Shown here piece after piece: positions 60,294 through 64,000 of a DNA stretch of 64,000 bases. The notes below the pieces were generated by a model. It ran no database searches. It saw only the letters and a list, made by a program, of their open reading frames with translations, and was not told the origin of the DNA. Numbering within the stretch: position 1 is the stretch's first letter; every line of letters begins with the position of its first letter. This DNA comes from Arthrobacter_B citreus. Lineage in GTDB: Bacteria > Actinomycetota > Actinomycetes > Actinomycetales > Micrococcaceae. The stretch is taken from the NCBI RefSeq assembly GCF_042429235.1, contig NZ_JBHMBA010000009.1; one strand, 5' to 3'. The position numbers and the translations under genes are program-made.

Positions 60294-60515
60294 CTATTTT
60301 TTGGGTGCTATGTCGCGGCCAAGGCGACGTTCCGGCGGTACATCCTGGATGTCGCACACCGCCAGCCACACGGCTTTGGGTTCAATGCCGCCGCTGAGCG
60401 CCTCGGTTGCCGTTTTGCCCCCGAGAGAGCCCAGCACCAGATCGGACGCCAGCACACGGGAGTATGCCGGACCGAATTCCTCGTCCATGAGCCGCCAGAA
60501 ATCACTAAGTCGCAT
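60294..60515 (-). CDS. DUF3046 protein
   Basis: A 73-residue protein, MRLSDFWRLMDEEFGPAYSR at the start and VCDIQDVPPERRLGRD near the end, matching the small DUF3046 family that sits directly upstream of recA in many actinobacteria. The function is unknown. The recA LexA box lies 44 bases past its stop codon, so SOS control would affect only recA-recX. Confidence 0.88.
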   Translation of the reverse strand: MRLSDFWRLMDEEFGPAYSRVLASDLVLGSLGGKTATEALSGGIEPKAVWLAVCDIQDVPPERRLGRDIAPKK

Positions 60516-60640
60516 CGCTTAATCTTCTCACGGACGCACAGGCGGCAACGGTATGGGGTTTTTCGGCCCTCCGGCATTCGGTACAGACTCCGGGCCCCGT
60601 CGCCGGAGCCTGCGTCTGCATGCCGTGTGCACAACAACCC

Positions 60641-60646
60641 TAGAAT
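60641..60646 (+). promoter_or_regulatory. -10 box of the marR gene (leaderless)
   Basis: TAGAAT ends 6 bases before the ATG and no ribosome site is visible, so transcription should start at the start codon. A -35 match is poor. Confidence 0.55.
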
Positions 60647-60652
60647 GGAACC

Positions 60653-61120
60653 ATGACCGAGCCGGTATCCTCCCCGCCCCAGCACGAAGAAGCCATCGAG
60701 ACGCTGGAACATGAGCTGTCAGTGCTGTGGCGGCGTGCCCGGTCCAACTCGCACAAGGTGGCCCGCGAGGTGCACCCGGACATGGAGCCGGCAGCTTACG
60801 GACTGCTGCTGCTCCTGCAGCAGCAGGAGGCCATGCGCCTGACGGACATTGCGGCGAGCATCGGCATCGGCAAGCCATCCGTCAGCCGGCAGATTGTGAT
60901 GCTCGAGAGCCTTGGACTGGTGCAGAAGCACGCTGATCCCCAGGACGGACGTGCGCAGACCATCTCGCTGACCCCGGCCGGCGCACAGGCCCTGACCCGG
61001 ACGCAGTCCGCCCGGAAGGACCTCTTCCGAACCCTCCTCCAGCATTGGCAGGACGATGAACTGGTGCAGCTGGGTTCCCTCCTGACCAAACTAAATGAGT
61101 CCTACGCACGCGAACGCTGA
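60653..61120 (+). CDS. MarR-family transcriptional regulator
   Basis: A 155-residue winged-helix dimeric regulator: PAAYGLLLLLQQQEAMRLTDIAASIGIGKPSVSRQIVMLESLGLV is the DNA-binding core and DPQDGRAQTISLTPAG the wing. Target and ligand are unknown; no transporter or enzyme gene lies beside it. It is followed by a strong bidirectional terminator and is divergent from the DUF3046/recA group. Confidence 0.88.
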   Translation: MTEPVSSPPQHEEAIETLEHELSVLWRRARSNSHKVAREVHPDMEPAAYGLLLLLQQQEAMRLTDIAASIGIGKPSVSRQIVMLESLGLVQKHADPQDGRAQTISLTPAGAQALTRTQSARKDLFRTLLQHWQDDELVQLGSLLTKLNESYARER

Positions 61121-61197
61121 CCGCCGGATCCCGTCCATCCGCTGGCTGCCCTGCACCAATGGATCAGCGGGTACAGCTGCCCAGGTTTCGCAGGCAT

Positions 61198-61234
61198 AAA
61201 AAAGACCCCGCCGGATGGGCGGGGTCTTTCTTTT
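61198..61234. terminator. Bidirectional rho-independent terminator
   Basis: A perfect 12-bp stem (61201-61212 with 61218-61229) is flanked by AAA on one side and TCTTTT on the other, so it works in both directions. It lies between marR and clgR, which converge. Confidence 0.93.
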
Positions 61235-61291
61235 AGTGCTTATCATGCGGAGGCATGCCGCCCCTGAAGGCGCGGCATAGCCGATGTAGGT

Positions 61292-61624
61292 CTACGGTGT
61301 GCGGGCCAGATCCCGGGCCATGTCCTCCGGAAATTCGCGGGCAAACTCGCGCGAGAATTCCGAGGGAACTGTGTCGGGTATGGCGATGCCTTCGGCATTC
61401 GCCACCCGGTCGCTGACCTCACGAAGCATCAGAGACAGGGGCACGTCCAGCGCGGTGCAGATCGAGGAAAGAAGCTCCGACGAGGCTTCCTTCTGACCCC
61501 GTTCGACCTCGCTGAGGTAACCAAGTGAAACGCGTGCGCTGTGCGATACCTCGCGCAGGGTGCGGCCCTGACGCTGACGGACATCGCGCAGTACGTCGCC
61601 AATTTCATGACGAAGAACAACCAT
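61292..61624 (-). CDS. clgR: ClgR-like helix-turn-helix regulator
   Basis: A 110-residue XRE-type regulator. VLRHEIGDVLRDVRQRQGRTLREVSHSARVSLGYLSEVERGQKEASSELLSSICTALDVPLS is nearly the consensus of actinobacterial ClgR, which activates clp protease genes and, in mycobacteria, membrane-stress genes; ClgR is itself a Clp substrate. I start at the ATG at 61624 for its AAAGGAG site 8 bases upstream; the open frame continues 45 codons further without homology. Its place next to cinA-pgsA-ftsK is conserved. Confidence 0.8.
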   Translation of the reverse strand: MVVLRHEIGDVLRDVRQRQGRTLREVSHSARVSLGYLSEVERGQKEASSELLSSICTALDVPLSLMLREVSDRVANAEGIAIPDTVPSEFSREFAREFPEDMARDLARTP

Positions 61625-61868
61625 TTTGCGCTCCTTTGGCTCCCGGCGTGCATCTTCCGCCAACCCTACATCCCGCCAGCGAATAACGCCGTTCACGGAT
61701 ACGGGTTGCTTAACCATCTGTATCGTCCTGCTCCTTATGTGGTCCGGCTGCGGCTTCACCGCAGCTATCTAAAGATCGTAGTCCGGAAACCTTGGCGGTT
61801 CCTGATACTAACAACTGAGCACCACCGGATTTTGTTCCCGGCACTGCACATGCTTTCCGGATGCCCGT

Positions 61869-62357
61869 TTAGGGCCGGTCCGCAAGGACCCCGGCAAGCA
61901 GTATCAGTGCTTCGTTGCAGGCCTGCCCGCGGATGGCTGCCCGGTCCCCTGAAAAGGAAAATTCCCGCACCACGGTTTGATCCGGGGCCGCCACGGCAAT
62001 AAACACGCAGCCCACAGGCTTGCCGTCGTGGGGTTCGGGACCGGCCGCGCCCGTGGTCGCCACCCCAATGTCCGCTCCGAGAACCCGCCGCGCACCGGCG
62101 GCCATCTGCCGGGCCACCTCGGCGTCGACTGATCCCGCGCTGGCCAGCAGTGCGCCGTCGACCCCGAGGACTTTTTTCTTCACATTGTTGGCGTAGGCGA
62201 CCACCCCGCCCAGCAGCACCGCGGACGCCCCGGGAACTGCACCAAGACCGGCAGCCACCAGCCCGGCCGTCAGGGACTCCGCGGTGGCAACCGTCAGGCC
62301 CGCCGCGGCTGCCGCTGAAACCACTGCCGCCGCATCGGCGGTGCCGGGCACCGTCAC
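61869..62357 (-). CDS. CinA-family nicotinamide-nucleotide amidase
   Basis: A 162-residue protein equal to the C-terminal domain of CinA, lacking the N-terminal MoCF domain. TVATAESLTAGLV, VLLGGVVAYANNVKKKVLGV and GVATTGAAGPEPHDGKPVG are the family's active-site segments; it probably deamidates NMN in pyridine nucleotide recycling. The GTG start overlaps the pgsA stop (GTGA). Confidence 0.9.
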   Translation of the reverse strand: MTVPGTADAAAVVSAAAAAGLTVATAESLTAGLVAAGLGAVPGASAVLLGGVVAYANNVKKKVLGVDGALLASAGSVDAEVARQMAAGARRVLGADIGVATTGAAGPEPHDGKPVGCVFIAVAAPDQTVVREFSFSGDRAAIRGQACNEALILLAGVLADRP

Positions 62358-62956
62358 GGCTTACCCGGGTTCTGCAGGGAGGTGCGGCGCAGCTTGACGG
62401 CCTGGATGATGTAGTCGACGCCGGTCACCACGGTGATGACGACGGCGGCGGCCATGACGACGGCGCCAATCCACCAGGCCCACGCTCCCAGCCATGTGGT
62501 CAGCGGCAGGAGCAGGAGGAAGATGGCCAGGGTCTGGACGACGGTCTTGAGCTTGCCGCCCCGCGATGCGGCCATGACGCCGTAGCGGATCACCACAAAC
62601 CGGAGAACGGTAATGCCGATTTCCCGGACCAGAATCACGATGGTCACCCACCACCACAGCTCGCCCAGCGCGGACAGCATCACTAGGGCCGAGCCGATCA
62701 GCAGTTTGTCCGCAATGGGATCGGCGATCTTGCCGAAGTCGGTGATGAGGCCGCGGCTGCGGGCCAGGTCGCCGTCGAGCTTGTCGGTGTAAATGGCCAC
62801 CGCAAAGGTTGCCACCGCAAGCCAGCGGTACATCCCGTCCCGCCCGTCGTCGGACAGGAGCAGCCAGATAAACAGGGGAACCATCAGGATCCTGATGACC
62901 GTCAGCACGTTGGCGATGTTCAGGACGGGGACATTCCCGGAAGTAGAGTTGCTCAC
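62354..62956 (-). CDS. pgsA: CDP-diacylglycerol-glycerol-3-phosphate 3-phosphatidyltransferase
   Basis: Membrane enzyme of phosphatidylglycerol synthesis, 200 residues with about five helices. The CDP-alcohol motif D-x2-DG-x2-AR-x8-G-x3-D-x3-D is present as DKLDGDLARSRGLITDFGKIADPIAD, with metal-binding aspartates. It begins with GTG and lies between ftsK and cinA, an order conserved in actinobacteria. Confidence 0.92.
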   Translation of the reverse strand: MSNSTSGNVPVLNIANVLTVIRILMVPLFIWLLLSDDGRDGMYRWLAVATFAVAIYTDKLDGDLARSRGLITDFGKIADPIADKLLIGSALVMLSALGELWWWVTIVILVREIGITVLRFVVIRYGVMAASRGGKLKTVVQTLAIFLLLLPLTTWLGAWAWWIGAVVMAAAVVITVVTGVDYIIQAVKLRRTSLQNPGKP

Positions 62957-62975
62957 TGTTCCAGCCTAGCGGGAT

Positions 62976-64000
62976 TCAGCGTCCGGTTAGATTCCAAGCG
63001 TCCTCGGAACCGTCCTCGTCGCCTTCGGCATCGCCGTCGTAATACTCGGTGGCCTGCTTGCGGCTTTCCAGGTCCTGCGCCACGAGGTCTACGGGGCCCT
63101 CCGGCTCAAAACCATGGTTGACGTTGGCATTGTCCGCCAGCGCCGCTGTCTCGGCGGCACCGGGACCGCCGGCGGCTTCTCCCCCGCTGATCGCGGCCAG
63201 GGTGGCGGCCAGGTCATCGGGCTTGACCATGACGTCCCGGGCCTTCGAGCCTTCGGACGGTCCCACGACGCCACGGGATTCCAGCAGGTCCATCAGGCGG
63301 CCGGCCTTGGCGAAACCGACACGCAGCTTGCGCTGGAGCATGGACGTGGAACCGAACTGGGTGGTGACCACCAGTTCGGTGGCCTGCAGCAGCAGGTCCA
63401 TGTCGTCTCCAATGTCGTCTTCGATCTGCTTCTTGGGCGCGGTGACCGTGACGTCGTCGCGGTAGACGGCGCCCAGCTGGCCCTTGACGTGTTCCACCAC
63501 GCGGTGGATTTCGGACTCGGTGACCCAGGCGCCCTGGACGCGGATGGGTTTGTTGGCGCCCATGGGCAGGAACAGGGCATCACCCTGGCCGAGCAGTTTT
63601 TCGGCGCCGGGCTGGTCCAGGACCACGCGGGAGTCGGTGACCGACGACGTCGCGAAGGCCATGCGCGAGGGTACATTGGCCTTGATCAGGCCGGTCACGA
63701 CGTCGACCGATGGGCGCTGCGTGGCCAGCACCAGGTGGATGCCGGCGGCGCGGGCGAGCTGGGTGATGCGGACAATGGAGTCTTCGACGTCGCGCGGGGC
63801 AACCATCATCAGGTCCGCGAGCTCGTCGACGATCACCAGCAGGTACGGGTAGGCGCGGACAACGCGCTTGGAGCCGGCCGGTGGGATGACCTTGCCCAGT
63901 TTGACGGCCTTGTTGAAGTCGTCGATGTGCTTGAAGCCGAAGTTGGCCAGGTCGTCGTAGCGGGTGTCCATTTCCCGGACCACCCACTGCAGCGCTTCGG
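62976..64000 (-). CDS. ftsK: DNA translocase FtsK, C-terminal part (cut by the window edge)
   Basis: The frame is open to the right end, so the gene starts outside. Visible are the last ~341 residues: the RecA-like motor with Walker B LLVIVDELADLMM, LATQRPSVDVVTG and RVVLDQPGAEKLLGQGDAL, then the gamma domain (TELVVTTQFGSTSMLQRKLRVGFAKAGRLMDLLESRGVVG) that reads KOPS sequences near dif. The last ~85 residues are an acidic tail. FtsK pumps chromosome ends through the division septum. The Walker A motif and membrane domain are outside the window. Confidence 0.95.
   Translation of the reverse strand, partial: EALQWVVREMDTRYDDLANFGFKHIDDFNKAVKLGKVIPPAGSKRVVRAYPYLLVIVDELADLMMVAPRDVEDSIVRITQLARAAGIHLVLATQRPSVDVVTGLIKANVPSRMAFATSSVTDSRVVLDQPGAEKLLGQGDALFLPMGANKPIRVQGAWVTESEIHRVVEHVKGQLGAVYRDDVTVTAPKKQIEDDIGDDMDLLLQATELVVTTQFGSTSMLQRKLRVGFAKAGRLMDLLESRGVVGPSEGSKARDVMVKPDDLAATLAAISGGEAAGGPGAAETAALADNANVNHGFEPEGPVDLVAQDLESRKQATEYYDGDAEGDEDGSEDAWNLTGR

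Noticed and set aside
61625..61868. ClgR autoregulatory box before clgR
   Set aside because: The only candidate, GCG-N5-CGC, has the half-sites in the opposite order to the reported CGC-N5-GCG pattern.
1..64000. Mobile elements, phage genes, CRISPR arrays and tRNA genes
   Set aside because: I looked for transposase-like proteins, evenly spaced repeats and tRNA T-arm sequences and saw none that hold up.

Overview
The window is chromosomal DNA from a high-GC actinobacterium. It is most likely a member of the Micrococcaceae close to Arthrobacter. The evidence is the complete argCJBDFRGH cluster, a HisA of the PriA type, a mycothiol-dependent-type enzyme, DUF3046 beside recA-recX, ClgR beside cinA-pgsA-ftsK, and many genes whose -10 box sits 6-8 bases before the start codon (leaderless transcription). 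I see no insertion sequence, prophage, CRISPR array or tRNA gene. Most of the window is core genome.

Left part (1-9.6 kb): two tandem promoters face left out of the window, probably serving an rRNA operon just outside it. They are followed by tyrS, a HelD/HelR-type helicase, apt, an aldo/keto reductase, a 3-methyladenine glycosylase and three small enzymes (SRPBCC, mycothiol-dependent isomerase type, PNPOx type). A repeat-rich gap separates these from the arginine operon (9.6-18.3 kb). That operon runs leftward with mostly overlapping stop/start codons from an ARG-box-like promoter before argC.

18.5-25.8 kb is the accessory part. It holds a quinone reductase, a methyltransferase, then a probable catabolic island: a cyclase-family metal hydrolase overlapping a ThDP decarboxylase-type enzyme on the plus strand, and an AraC regulator, a luciferase-like flavin monooxygenase and a flavin reductase on the minus strand. 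A heterocycle pathway (isatin-like) is my best guess.

25.9-38.4 kb holds pheST, an HExxH protein, a Rv2578c-type radical SAM protein with a LexA-box-like promoter, a MutT-like Nudix hydrolase, an MFS efflux pump convergent with a CDF transporter, a TrmH-type methyltransferase and infC-rpmI-rplT. infC begins with ATT and has a structured leader. L20 carries an extra C-terminal domain. 38.5-45 kb holds a DUF1992 protein, a second MFS transporter, an SseB-like protein and histidine genes hisA, hisH, hisB and hisC, with a 51-residue membrane protein between hisH and hisA.

45-64 kb is rich in DNA-damage and RNA-modification genes: a LysM division-suppressor-like gene divergent from lexA, a DinG-like helicase, hflX, dapF, miaA, miaB, a PadR-regulated membrane protein, two related secreted lytic-transglycosylase-like proteins, recX-recA with a LexA box, DUF3046, a MarR regulator, clgR, cinA, pgsA and the C-terminal part of ftsK running off the right edge. 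LexA-box-like sites before recA, lexA/LysM and the radical SAM gene suggest one SOS regulon spread over the window.
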